A stretch of DNA of 64,000 nucleotides from an uncultured Caldisericota bacterium (GCA_903871855.1 CAIQIK010000019.1:62001-126000), one strand, 5' to 3'. Counted from the first letter of the stretch, positions 32,850-40,409 are shown. Notes: generated by a model not told the origin, from the letters alone. Translations and numbers: made by a program.

Positions 32850-34196
32850 TCACTGGGCCGCGAAGCGGGCAGCAGCCTGTGCCTGGTCGACAGAAACCAC
32901 TTCGACCACGGCATCGTAGACAAAGTCGAAGAACACCTGCGAACGCGCGTTGAGCACGATCTTCAGGGGCACGTTGACCAGCGAGCCTGTCGTACCGACG
33001 GTGACCGTCGCCGTGGCAGTGACGGCCTCTCCCTCGAAGGTGAACCGGCCGCTCATGCTCCAGACGTCACACGCCTGCCCCAGCAGCTGCACCGGAGCCT
33101 GCTTCTCGATGGTGAAGAGGCGCGGCGAGAACGTCGCCGGCAGTCCAAGAAGATCCTCGCAGCTTTCCTGCAGGATGCGCGCAGCTGCGGCGGCAGTCTC
33201 GCCCTTGGCGGCGTACGCCCCGTTCTCGAACACATAACCTGTTCCGCCGCGGACCATGAGCGATGCTGTCGGGTTCACGGGGTCACCACTCATCACAAGA
33301 ATGTCATTCCCATTCTTGACGACACGGCCGTCGAACGACTTGTTTTCCCCACCAAGCGTTCGGTAGTACGAGGCTGTGAGCTCGTACGCCGGAAGCGTAG
33401 CAAGAGACGAGAGCGGCAGGAGCTGTCCCTCCTGAAGCGTCACCTTGACCGCCTTGGTGTTCTTTCCAATAACCAGGTTGAATGTGGCGTCGGCAAATCC
33501 CTGCTTCGTGACTCTTCCAGCATAGGTCCCTTCTGCGAGACCCTCGAACGTGAATGTTCCATCTGACCCTGTCGTCGTGGTCGTATTCCACACGGTTACG
33601 GAGGCCCCGGCTATGGGCTGGCCGCCGGACGTCACCGTCCCGGCGCTAAGGAAGAGCGGCGTGAGCTGGACAATCGTCGGCAGCTGCGTGAGGTCCGTCA
33701 CCTGGATGAAGGCCTGCTGGTACCCCGTGGCGTCGACACTCATCTGCGTCCGGTCGGCCTGAACCTGTCCCGAAACCGTTCCGGTCGCATCGGACCTGAG
33801 GGACTCGGAGCCGCTGGAGTTGGTGAATACGAGCGTCGCATTGGCTACGCCTTTGCCTGAGTACGCGGAGACGATCCGGAGTGAAACAGCGTCGCGGCGG
33901 GCGCAGCCGGCGAGCGAGAAAATGACAAGCAACAGAGCGAGGCCAAGCGCCAGCCCCCGAGCACTTTTTTCCCTCGCATCCTTTTGTCCAAGATGCGAGG
34001 TGTTCTTCCATGCCCCCGAGCCCAAGGATGTTTTCTCCCGAGCACTTTTTTCCCATGCGAGGGGTGCTGTCGTATCCGAGGGTGTTCTGCATGTTAGTCC
34101 AATACGAGGGGTGCTTCTGAGGGGCGGTTCCCCCCGAGCACTTTGGTTCAAGGCAAGGGGTGCTTCTGCCCGGCGGAAGCTCATCCTTTTCATCAT
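32850..34196 (-). CDS. Lipoprotein with carboxypeptidase-regulatory-like domains and a repeat-expanded N-terminus
   Basis: From about residue 81 the protein looks like an ordinary lipoprotein: GLALGLALLLVIFSLAGC with the lipobox LAGC (Cys98), then beta-rich Ig-like repeats (VTSGGQPIAGASVTVWN, GTFTFEGLAEGTYAGRV), which are carboxypeptidase-regulatory-like folds, and an uncharacterised C-terminal half. The only ATG with a good ribosome site (gagaggttgaacc) is at 34196, giving MMKRMSFRR. Residues 10-80 are encoded by a palindromic repeat array (33957-34169) that kept the frame, so a normal signal peptide has been split by about 71 residues. Start within the array is possible. Whether export still works is an open question. 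Confidence 0.75.
   Translation of the reverse strand: MMKRMSFRRAEAPLALNQSARGEPPLRSTPRIGLTCRTPSDTTAPLAWEKSAREKTSLGSGAWKNTSHLGQKDAREKSARGLALGLALLLVIFSLAGCARRDAVSLRIVSAYSGKGVANATLVFTNSSGSESLRSDATGTVSGQVQADRTQMSVDATGYQQAFIQVTDLTQLPTIVQLTPLFLSAGTVTSGGQPIAGASVTVWNTTTTTGSDGTFTFEGLAEGTYAGRVTKQGFADATFNLVIGKNTKAVKVTLQEGQLLPLSSLATLPAYELTASYYRTLGGENKSFDGRVVKNGNDILVMSGDPVNPTASLMVRGGTGYVFENGAYAAKGETAAAAARILQESCEDLLGLPATFSPRLFTIEKQAPVQLLGQACDVWSMSGRFTFEGEAVTATATVTVGTTGSLVNVPLKIVLNARSQVFFDFVYDAVVEVVSVDQAQAAARFAAQ
33957..34169. repeat. Palindromic repeat array inserted in frame in a coding region
   Basis: Four degenerate units share cccccgagcac, a T-run, cccatgcga and ggggtgct, at about 33953-34009, 34010-34070, 34071-34127 and 34130-34169. 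The arms agcac/gtgct and cccc/gggg allow hairpins. The length of 213 nt equals 71 codons. The same family has copies at 14131-14183 and, inverted, at 14248-14281. Confidence 0.75.
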
Positions 34197-34199
34197 GGT

Positions 34200-34730
34200 T
34201 CAACCTCTCGGAATTCGAGTTACATGCCCACCCATCGTTGTTCGCGTGTCAAGCACGGACACGAAAGCATCCGGGGCCAGCTCGGTGAGCGAGGCGTTGA
34301 GGAGCGCGATGTTCTTGCGCATGGTGGTCGTCAGGATAATCATGCGGTTGCTGTCCATACCCGACCCGGAGATCGTCGTGATGCCAAACCCCCTGTCGCG
34401 CAGATGATACGCCAGTCGGTACGGGTTATCGTTGGGAATGATCAGCCACGTCTGGTTGCCGATAGCAAGCTTCTGTTCGAGCCAGATGCCAAACAGCGCC
34501 CCGGTTGAATAGCCGATGGCGTAGCCGAGCATCTTGTAAATAGTCATATTGTTCAGGACCTGAGAGAGGCCGACCAGATAGACGATCACCTCGAGAAACC
34601 CAAAGATGAACGTGTAGAAGCGGCGTCCCCTGACCAGGAAGTTCATGAAGAGCGTCTGAATAGCCATGTCTACGAACTTGATGCCGAACACGATGAGGAA
34701 TGACTCGGCTACCACCCACAACTGCGCCAC
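34200..34730 (-). CDS. DUF2179 / UPF0316 membrane protein
   Basis: The 176-residue protein has three membrane segments in the first 100 residues (SFLIVFGIKFVDMAIQTLF, FYTFIFGFLEVIVYLVGLS, MLGYAIGYSTGALFGIWLE) and a C-terminal cytoplasmic DUF2179 domain (LRDRGFGITTISGSGMDSNRMIILTTT, seen in two parts). This is the UPF0316 layout. DUF2179-type domains may bind nucleotides, but the role is unproven. The GTG start has gggagg six nt upstream. The stop lies 3 nt before the lipoprotein start, so it heads the operon with that gene and dnaE. Confidence 0.85.
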   Translation of the reverse strand: MAQLWVVAESFLIVFGIKFVDMAIQTLFMNFLVRGRRFYTFIFGFLEVIVYLVGLSQVLNNMTIYKMLGYAIGYSTGALFGIWLEQKLAIGNQTWLIIPNDNPYRLAYHLRDRGFGITTISGSGMDSNRMIILTTTMRKNIALLNASLTELAPDAFVSVLDTRTTMGGHVTRIPRG

Positions 34731-34847
34731 TCGGAACCTCCCGTTCCTGTACTGCCAGGTTCAAGTATAGTGGCTGGTGGCCGCCGCACAAGCCGAAGTA
34801 CGCGAAGATCGGAGGCGTCCGAGTCGGATATTGAAATGTTGCGCTGC

Positions 34848-34856
34848 TGTGGATAA
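34848..34856 (-). promoter_or_regulatory. DnaA box
   Basis: An exact match to TTATCCACA on the minus strand lies in the divergent region between the DUF2179 gene and the REP-transposase-like gene. A second exact box at 35891-35899 lies on the far side of the same gene. Confidence 0.5.
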
Positions 34857-34911
34857 CATGTGAACAGTGTGAACAGATTTGCCATCCGCGCCTCTCGGCA
34901 AAGGAGGGTTC

Positions 34912-35796
34912 GTGGTTCGACCATTGCGCATCGAGTTCCCAGGCGCCGTCTACCTGGTTTCCGACACCGGTTATGCGGGTCACTCCATCATCCAGTGCGA
35001 TGGCGATTACGTGCAGTTCCTCACAGACCTCATGTCGGTGGCGGCGAACCTGGGCTGGCGCATCTACGCGTGGTGCATGCTGCCGGACCGCTACAGTTTC
35101 GTCGTGGAGACGCCCCATGGAGATCTCGGCACAGGCATGCGTCGGTTCAGCAGCAGCTACACGCGGCATGCGAACCACCAGAACAAACGATCGGGGCGAG
35201 CCTTCCGCGGACCCTATCAAACCGTCCTCCTGGAACCCGACGTATGGTTGCAGCCAGTCTGCCGGTATGTCGTCCTTCAGCCCGTGGCATCCACCGTGGT
35301 CGCCACCCCCGAGGAATGGTCATGGAGCAGTTATCAGGCAATGGTCATGAATACCCACGTGCGGAGTGCCCCGTTTGCAGCCGAGTCTCTGCTGTCACAT
35401 TTCGGGCAAACCCGGGAAGAGGCTATCGCCTCGTATGCCGACTACATACGGGCGGGCATCGGCCAGCCCTCCCCTCTCGCTCACGTGATGCCGCCGGGCA
35501 TCCTGGGGACACAGGCGTTCGTCCAGATCGTCACCGAACACCTGGTGGGCAGAACGTCCGATCCCTCGGTCGCCACAACGCTCCTGATGCTTGCGCGGCC
35601 ATCCCTGGCGCAGATCTTCGGGCCCGATGCCCGGCATGAACGCTCGCAGCTGCCCTTGCGGGTCGCGGCAGCCGTCCATCTTGGTTATTCACTCGTGCAA
35701 ATCGGTGACCAGCTGGGCGTCCACTATACGACGGTCAGCCGGTACCTCCGCGCGGCGCAGAGTGAACAGAAGGGGGCACCTCCCCCTGTTCGCTGA
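34912..35796 (+). CDS. REP-associated tyrosine transposase-like protein lacking the HUH motif
   Basis: The frame matches RAYT/Y1 transposases: RPLRIEFPGAVYLVSD, LGWRIYAWCMLPDRYSFVVETP, GMRRFSSSYTRHANHQNKRSG, FRGPYQTVLLE, CRYVVLQPVAS and WSWSSYQAM. In active enzymes the second segment reads PNHYH (HUH metal site); here it is PDRYS (residues 58-62), so both histidines are lost, while the candidate tyrosine (Tyr83) is kept. The C-terminal 90 residues add an HTH region (LGYSLVQIGDQLGVHYTTVSRYLR). Start: GTG at 34912 after aaaggagg. Loss of metal ligands but an intact long frame suggests a domesticated DNA-binding protein. Perfect DnaA boxes flank the gene on both sides. Confidence 0.8.
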   Translation: MVRPLRIEFPGAVYLVSDTGYAGHSIIQCDGDYVQFLTDLMSVAANLGWRIYAWCMLPDRYSFVVETPHGDLGTGMRRFSSSYTRHANHQNKRSGRAFRGPYQTVLLEPDVWLQPVCRYVVLQPVASTVVATPEEWSWSSYQAMVMNTHVRSAPFAAESLLSHFGQTREEAIASYADYIRAGIGQPSPLAHVMPPGILGTQAFVQIVTEHLVGRTSDPSVATTLLMLARPSLAQIFGPDARHERSQLPLRVAAAVHLGYSLVQIGDQLGVHYTTVSRYLRAAQSEQKGAPPPVR

Positions 35797-35817
35797 ATAA
35801 CTCCCCAGACAGCATGG

Positions 35818-35859
35818 CAGCAGGCCCCGGGAGCTTATGCAGACTGCCGGGGCCTGCTG
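35818..35859. terminator. Bidirectional terminator-like hairpin
   Basis: A 13-bp stem (cagcaggccccgg with ccggggcctgctg) with a 16-nt loop lies between the RAYT-like gene and the convergent PspC gene. The T-run is short (tgtt on the plus strand). Confidence 0.65.
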
Positions 35860-35890
35860 TTCGAACACAACAACCAGAACTATCTACAGA

Positions 35891-35899
35891 TTATCCACA
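35891..35899 (+). promoter_or_regulatory. DnaA box
   Basis: An exact TTATCCACA lies in the convergent interval, about 1 kb from the box at 34848 and about 5 kb from dnaA. Confidence 0.5.
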
Positions 35900-35924
35900 G
35901 ATATGTTATGTTTCCAAACCTTCT

Positions 35925-36338
35925 CTACTGGGCGGGGTTGAGAGGGATCACAAGCCAGCAGATAAGATAGACCAGGACACCTGTTCCCCATGCCATCCCG
36001 AGCAACGCCCAGGCGATGCGCACAATGGTCGGATCGATGTCGAAGTACTCTGCGACACCGGCCGCCACACCACCGATTACCTGGTTCTTGCGTGAACGGT
36101 ACAGTCTCCTGGAAGAGTCATAGCCAATCCCCGAAGAGGCCGGGCGCTCAGTCTGCGGTTTCTGCCACCTGTCCTTGATGGATCCCTGCTCGCCGGATCC
36201 AGTGCTCGGCTGAGTTGGTGTACAGGTGCCGCACATGATCTTGCCATCCACCATCACTACTTCCTCGCGGGCCAGCGCCTTTCCACACTTCGTGCAGACG
36301 CCGACTGCTTCTTCATCTGGTCTGTCAAAACTCTTCAT
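35925..36338 (-). CDS. Zinc-ribbon plus PspC-domain membrane protein
   Basis: The 137-residue protein starts with a CTKC...CGTC zinc ribbon (residues about 15-40). A polar linker follows, then a PspC domain (LYRSRKNQVIGGVAAGVAEYFDIDPTIVRIAW, seen in two parts) and a membrane helix (GTGVLVYLICWLVIPL). PspC proteins sense and respond to envelope stress. The ATG at 36338 (ggagg upstream) lies just inside the end of the preceding gene. It is the last gene of the ECF-sigma operon and may be its envelope effector. Confidence 0.85.
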   Translation of the reverse strand: MKSFDRPDEEAVGVCTKCGKALAREEVVMVDGKIMCGTCTPTQPSTGSGEQGSIKDRWQKPQTERPASSGIGYDSSRRLYRSRKNQVIGGVAAGVAEYFDIDPTIVRIAWALLGMAWGTGVLVYLICWLVIPLNPAQ

Positions 36339-36865
36339 TTCCTGGTACCTCCTTTGATAAGAACGGCCAGCCCGAGCACAAGAAACAACCCCCCGACTGC
36401 CGATTTCCGAATGATGTCGACCACTTGAGCTGAGAAAATGTCCAGCCCCGAAAGAAACGCAAGAGAGCCCACGGCAACAGCCACAACTCCCCACAGCAGC
36501 CCGTTTCTCGGTGTCTTGCCCTCAACCAAGTCAAACAGCGTGGACAACAGGATGGAGAATCCCACAGAGACCACAGCTGCTCCGGCGAAGGCTGTGAAAC
36601 TGAACCGGACGACCTCCAGGACCTGCAAGAGGACGATGACGCCGACGAAACCAAGCATGGCGCTCCAGAACACCGTTTCACGCGCATTGTGCTGGAAGCC
36701 CGTCGCGACGCCATAGATGCCCAGCAGGATCACAAACGCCGCCAGGGGAACAAGGATGCCGAAATGGTATCCCGTCTGGGGAAACGCCTGGAGCAGGAAG
36801 TGGACACCAAAAACAATAAGCAGAGCGCTCAGGGCCACCCGACGATCAATGTTGTTACTGTTCAT
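36335..36865 (-). CDS. LiaI/LiaF-type polytopic membrane protein
   Basis: The 176-residue protein has about six hydrophobic segments (ALSALLIVFGVHFLLQ, FGILVPLAAFVILLGIYG, VFWSAMLGFVGVIVLLQVLEV, FAGAAVVSVGFSILLS, GLLWGVVAVAVGSLAFLSGL and GGLFLVLGLAVLIKGG). It resembles the membrane part of LiaF/LiaI or DUF5668-type proteins, which accompany PspC and adhesin-like domains in envelope-stress operons. No catalytic motif is seen. It overlaps both neighbours by 4 nt, so the operon is translationally coupled. Confidence 0.7.
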   Translation of the reverse strand: MNSNNIDRRVALSALLIVFGVHFLLQAFPQTGYHFGILVPLAAFVILLGIYGVATGFQHNARETVFWSAMLGFVGVIVLLQVLEVVRFSFTAFAGAAVVSVGFSILLSTLFDLVEGKTPRNGLLWGVVAVAVGSLAFLSGLDIFSAQVVDIIRKSAVGGLFLVLGLAVLIKGGTRK

Positions 36866-37734
36866 TGCTGTACCTCCACAAGTTGAATCTGTCCAATTGC
36901 GCTGTCAATATGCACGACGAGCTGCCGGTCAGCTCCCCCGGCTGCCGAAGCATTAAGGAACGACTTACTGCTCTCGGCCACAAATTTCGACGACAGAACC
37001 TTGCCCAGGACACTTCCGATGGAAAGCTGTGCTCCCGGTGTGCTGGGGATACGCACCGTGCCGTTCCCCACGACCGTGTGTAGTAAAACATCACAGTGCC
37101 TGCTCAGCGACCCCGAAAAGTCGAGGTCGTAACTGCCGGTGATGTTTCCAATGACAAGGTCTGCCATGTCCAGATTACCGAGGCGCGTTGTCGAGAAACC
37201 CCCAGTGACGTTCTCGATGTGGACAAGGTCGATGATCGATCCGGATTTCGAGGCATCCAGTTCGAGTGCAGAAGACACTCCAGACAGATAGAGCTCTGCC
37301 AGCCGAGCCTGGTCCAGGACCAGTCGGGCTTCACCGACGATCGTAAGCATCAGCGTGCCGTTCTCGGGAACGACGACGGTCAGACGTTTGACCCCTGCCT
37401 GGACGGCAGAAACGCTGCCCACGCGCAATCCGTACGTGCCAATCTTTGCACGGAAATCCCGACGGAACCCCTCGCTGCCAAGAACAATGCTCGCTGAGGT
37501 CACAGCGGGGGACGTGCCCACGACGACCTCGAGGTTGTCGCCTACGATCGATATCCTGCTCGCAGAGCCACCCGGGAGTTCCAGGATTGTACCATTTGCA
37601 AATGCTGGAGCAGCCCTGAGCCCACCGTTCCGCGTCACCAGAGTCACGACTGCGGAGCCAACGAGGACCAGGCTCACGACGAGGACGGCGATCAAAACAC
37701 GCTTGCGGCCGGTCATAGGGGCAGACTGTATCAT
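36862..37734 (-). CDS. Membrane-anchored DUF4097/LiaF-like beta-helix protein
   Basis: One N-terminal membrane segment (VLIAVLVVSLVLVGSAVVTLV, seen as part of residues 13-33) is followed by a periplasmic/extracellular domain. This domain consists of regular short beta-strands (KRLTVVVPENGTLMLTIVGEA, DMADLVIGNITGSYDLDFSGSLS, RIPSTPGAQLSIGSVLGKV). That is the parallel beta-helix pattern of DUF4097 and LiaF C-terminal domains. These act as sensors or scaffolds in envelope stress. The 290-residue gene overlaps its neighbours by ATGA. The ATG at 37716 is an alternative start. Confidence 0.7.
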   Translation of the reverse strand: MIQSAPMTGRKRVLIAVLVVSLVLVGSAVVTLVTRNGGLRAAPAFANGTILELPGGSASRISIVGDNLEVVVGTSPAVTSASIVLGSEGFRRDFRAKIGTYGLRVGSVSAVQAGVKRLTVVVPENGTLMLTIVGEARLVLDQARLAELYLSGVSSALELDASKSGSIIDLVHIENVTGGFSTTRLGNLDMADLVIGNITGSYDLDFSGSLSRHCDVLLHTVVGNGTVRIPSTPGAQLSIGSVLGKVLSSKFVAESSKSFLNASAAGGADRQLVVHIDSAIGQIQLVEVQQ

Positions 37735-38186
37735 GCAGCCGATCCTCCGTCCAAGCCAAACAGACGCTCACTGAGGGCCAAACTACCAAGCAGCAAACCA
37801 CCCACCACGGTAAGTGTGCACAGGATCAGAAAAGACCTGAGGTCGTCGAGGTTTGGCCCGATGACAAACTGCACAACCCGCAGAACAACCGATGAATGTG
37901 CGGCGAGCATGTAGGCCCCAGCCAGGAAGAGCCCAACGAACAGGGCACCAAACACCAGCGCTGCGGCAAGGACGACCACCGGTTCTCCGTTTCTCATGCG
38001 TGTTCCCATGAGACGAGCGAGGATACTGCGTGATGCCCTCTTCCGCTCCTGCTCTGCCTCCCACGCATCGATACGGTTCCACACGCCACAGGCAAACCCG
38101 GGCGGCGGAACAAGGTCCGGAGGACACGAGAGTGCGTTGGCAATCAACCGTTCCAGTTCTTCGTCTGTCAGATGTCGCGTATTCAT
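37731..38186 (-). CDS. Probable anti-sigma factor (membrane)
   Basis: The 151-residue protein has a cytoplasmic N-terminal region (HLTDEELERLIANALSCPPDLVPPPGFACGVWNRI, seen in two parts) that resembles the sigma-binding part of anti-sigma factors. It lacks the full HxxxCxxC zinc motif; only isolated cysteines are present. Two membrane segments follow (VVVLAAALVFGALFVGLFLAGAYM and SFLILCTLTVVGGLLLGSL, each shown in part). Its start overlaps the sigma gene stop, the usual place for a cognate anti-sigma factor. The assignment rests mainly on context. Confidence 0.6.
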   Translation of the reverse strand: MNTRHLTDEELERLIANALSCPPDLVPPPGFACGVWNRIDAWEAEQERKRASRSILARLMGTRMRNGEPVVVLAAALVFGALFVGLFLAGAYMLAAHSSVVLRVVQFVIGPNLDDLRSFLILCTLTVVGGLLLGSLALSERLFGLDGGSAA

Positions 38187-38695
38187 GCAGTACCTCGCTC
38201 ATGCAGGGCTTCCACCTGCTTCTTCAATGCAGCTCGCGCCCGGAACAGCCGAACTTTCGCCGTTCCCTCGGCTACGCCGAGTCGTTCGCCGATCGTCGCA
38301 AGAGAACACTCCTCAGCATAAAACATTGTCAAAAGCGCACTGTCTTCCGGAGAGAGCCGCGTCATTGCCTTGAGGATCTCCTGCTGTTTCCACTCATCGT
38401 CCCTGTCCTGCTCAGGAGCCGCCAGGAGCTGTTCGTCCGGCAGATCCCCACCTTCGCGCGCCGACTTGCGCCAGTAGTCGACCAGGCAGTTGTAGGCAAT
38501 CGTCATGACCCACGGGAGAAAAGGGCGGTTTCTGTCATACGAGTCAAATCGCCTGTATGCCAGAAAGAACGCCTCCTGTGCAATGTCTAAGGCCGTCGTC
38601 CGGTCCCGGATCTTGCTCGCCAGAAAGGCGTACACAGGACGCTCACTCTCCGCCATCAACTGGGCGAAGAGCTCGCGGTCAGCTACTACTTCCAT
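38183..38695 (-). CDS. ECF-type RNA polymerase sigma factor
   Basis: The 170-residue protein has sigma2 (VYAFLASKIRDRTTALDIAQEAFFLAYRRFDSYDRNRPFLPWVMTIAYN, read in parts) with the region 2.4 pattern, and sigma4 (LSPEDSALLTMFYAEECSLATIGERLGVAEGTAKVRLFRARAAL, read in parts). ECF sigmas direct RNA polymerase to stress promoters and are held by a membrane anti-sigma factor. It is the first gene of a five-gene operon ending in the PspC gene. A candidate autoregulatory promoter (GTAACC, 16 nt, CGTACG) lies at 38741-38768. Confidence 0.93.
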   Translation of the reverse strand: MEVVADRELFAQLMAESERPVYAFLASKIRDRTTALDIAQEAFFLAYRRFDSYDRNRPFLPWVMTIAYNCLVDYWRKSAREGGDLPDEQLLAAPEQDRDDEWKQQEILKAMTRLSPEDSALLTMFYAEECSLATIGERLGVAEGTAKVRLFRARAALKKQVEALHERGTA

Positions 38696-38740
38696 CCACC
38701 TGCTCCTCTCCGCGGTTGATTGCTCTACGTGTTCATCAAG

Positions 38741-38768
38741 CGTACGGTGACTGGAGAGAAAAGGTTAC
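38741..38768 (-). promoter_or_regulatory. Candidate ECF promoter of the sigma operon
   Basis: On the minus strand GTAACC (38763-38768), a 16-nt spacer and CGTACG (38741-38746) resemble the GGAAC-N16-CGTC ECF consensus. The 13-nt string gtctgtaaccttt also occurs at about 39096-39108, upstream of the frameshifted small gene. Confidence 0.45.
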
Positions 38769-38783
38769 AGACGAGACTCAGTG

Positions 38784-39043
38784 TTCGTCCGGACCGACCG
38801 CCTCGAGATATCCGCGCTCAAGCAGCCACTCGAAGATCTTGCCAGCCTTGGCATAGACATAGCGCGCTTCGCTTCCTCGCCCTTGTGGTTGGAGCAGTAC
38901 CATTGAAATGCTTCGCAGTTAACCGTGAGGTCTTTGCCTTCGAACAGCGAAGAGCTCATGCCCAGCCTCTGGAGCTTCTCAAGATGTTGAGAAGCCACCA
39001 GAGCCCCGGCCGGCAGCCGGAAGTCGGTCCTGTCTGTCGTCAT
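38784..39043 (-). pseudogene. Small gene with a two-base frameshift
   Basis: An ATG at 39043 with taggaggaaga upstream opens a frame that reads TDRTDFRLPAGALVASQHLEKL and EAFQWYCSNHKGEEAK. It then loses protein character at the run gcgcgc (38862-38867). Removing one GC pair restores a natural C-terminus, RYVYAKAGKIFEWLLERGYL then EAVGPDEH and a stop at about 38784. The intact product would be about 87 residues. The unshifted frame ends at 38765. A real frameshift, a slippage site or an assembly error are all possible. The family is not recognised. Confidence 0.6.
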
Positions 39044-39053
39044 GCTCTTCCTC

Positions 39054-40409
39054 CTACCGCGAGAATGGCTTGCCTATATAGTAACCTCCCGGCAGAAAGG
39101 TTACAGACCCATTGATCCCTACCTGCAACGACGTTACGGATGGCAGTTCGGTGAGGGTCAACCACAACTGTTCGACCATGAGTGCCTCGGCCGCCTGGTC
39201 CTGGGGAAGAGGCGTCATGGCAAGAGACAAGTGCAGTATTCCTAAGTTGGCTTGCAGATCCATGGCGGTAATGTGGGTGCCCTGCGGGACAAGAGACGAG
39301 TCGCCTTCGGGCGGATTCCCCAGTTGAGCGATCGACTTCAAGATCGAGGCGTTGAGCCCCGTCAGTGCTTGCATCTGTGGATAGACAGTCAGTACGGGGA
39401 GTCTGTCGCCGTCGACTTCAGTTAGACTGTAGACGGCGAGGGCGGTCCCTGCTTCCAGGCGTCCATCCAGTCTGAACAACGGATCTTCCGCATCCACGTG
39501 TCCAAACAGGTCCTGCACACTGTGCCCACCTACGAGAAGCCGGACGCGGCTGACACCGGCGAGCCTCGTGAGTGTGAGGACCAGGGAATCCTTGGCCTGT
39601 TCTTCATCCTGAGCTCCCATGTTCAGCTTGAGGACACTCTCCTCGAAATCGACGGAAGCTGTTCGACCGGAGACGGTGACGCCCCGAAGCACGTCCGTGC
39701 CAGGCAGAGGGCTCACGAGGCTGCGATGCGTCGGACCCTCCATGAGAGCGCGTGTAGCTTGAAACGCCAGCTGAGAGCGTGTCAGTCCAGTTGGGACTGT
39801 CCGGCGTTCAACGACATAGCGGCCGTCGCTGGCCACAAAGTACAGATCGACCGGTTGTCCTTTATCCAATATGGTTTCGTTGGCACTCAGTTCTCGCTGA
39901 GTTTTGACGAAAGAGAGGAAGGTCCCCGTCGGACGACCGTCCACCGAGAGTTCAACCGAGCCGACACCCGGCAGACTCAGCAGGGAGTCGACAAGTTGCC
40001 AGTAGAGTGCATTCTCTTCCGCAAACCCCATGGGAGGCTGATCGCGCGCCGCACCCAGAACCACATGGAGGATCCCGCCGGGCAGGAGTGTCGCTCTGTG
40101 CGCAGTGAATCCGGCAGGGACAGCCGTCGTAAGCCCCTGGTCCGCAGGCGGTGTGCGCAAGAGATCGATGATGCCCGCCACCTGTTCCACACGCCGTGTC
40201 GGCAATTTTGCCACCGAAGAACTGCTGACCAGTTCCCCAGTCGAGGCATCGAGATAGCACAGGATCACGGGCGTACTCAACCCCCCAGCCTTGTGGAAGC
40301 TGGAACCGACAACTACAGCCAGCACCAGTGCGAGGATAAGGATGAGCAGTCCACCATCCCGGGAACGTCGCCTGCCGCTGATCCTGCCTTGTCTGGTACG
40401 GATTGTCAT
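39054..40409 (-). CDS. GerMN-domain membrane-anchored protein
   Basis: The 451-residue protein has an N-terminal basic segment and one membrane helix (GGLLILILALVLAVVVGSS), then three related alpha/beta domains of GerMN type. Their signatures are GILHVVLGAARDQPPMGFAEENALYWQLVDSLLSLPGVGSVELSVDG (read in parts), VTVSGRTASVDFEESVL, and GILHLSLAMTPLPQDQAAEALMVEQLWLTL (read in parts). GerMN domains occur in spore-germination and cell-envelope lipoproteins; a sporulation role is not implied here. The gene is divergent from dnaA. Confidence 0.82.
   Translation of the reverse strand: MTIRTRQGRISGRRRSRDGGLLILILALVLAVVVGSSFHKAGGLSTPVILCYLDASTGELVSSSSVAKLPTRRVEQVAGIIDLLRTPPADQGLTTAVPAGFTAHRATLLPGGILHVVLGAARDQPPMGFAEENALYWQLVDSLLSLPGVGSVELSVDGRPTGTFLSFVKTQRELSANETILDKGQPVDLYFVASDGRYVVERRTVPTGLTRSQLAFQATRALMEGPTHRSLVSPLPGTDVLRGVTVSGRTASVDFEESVLKLNMGAQDEEQAKDSLVLTLTRLAGVSRVRLLVGGHSVQDLFGHVDAEDPLFRLDGRLEAGTALAVYSLTEVDGDRLPVLTVYPQMQALTGLNASILKSIAQLGNPPEGDSSLVPQGTHITAMDLQANLGILHLSLAMTPLPQDQAAEALMVEQLWLTLTELPSVTSLQVGINGSVTFLPGGYYIGKPFSR

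Noticed and set aside
33957-34169. CRISPR array
   Set aside because: Units are degenerate, irregularly spaced and palindromic with no unique spacers of constant length, and the array is inside an open frame.
38765-39043. The 92-residue frame as written
   Set aside because: Its last third is not protein-like; a two-base shift at 38862-38867 gives a far better C-terminus, so it is reported as a frameshifted gene.
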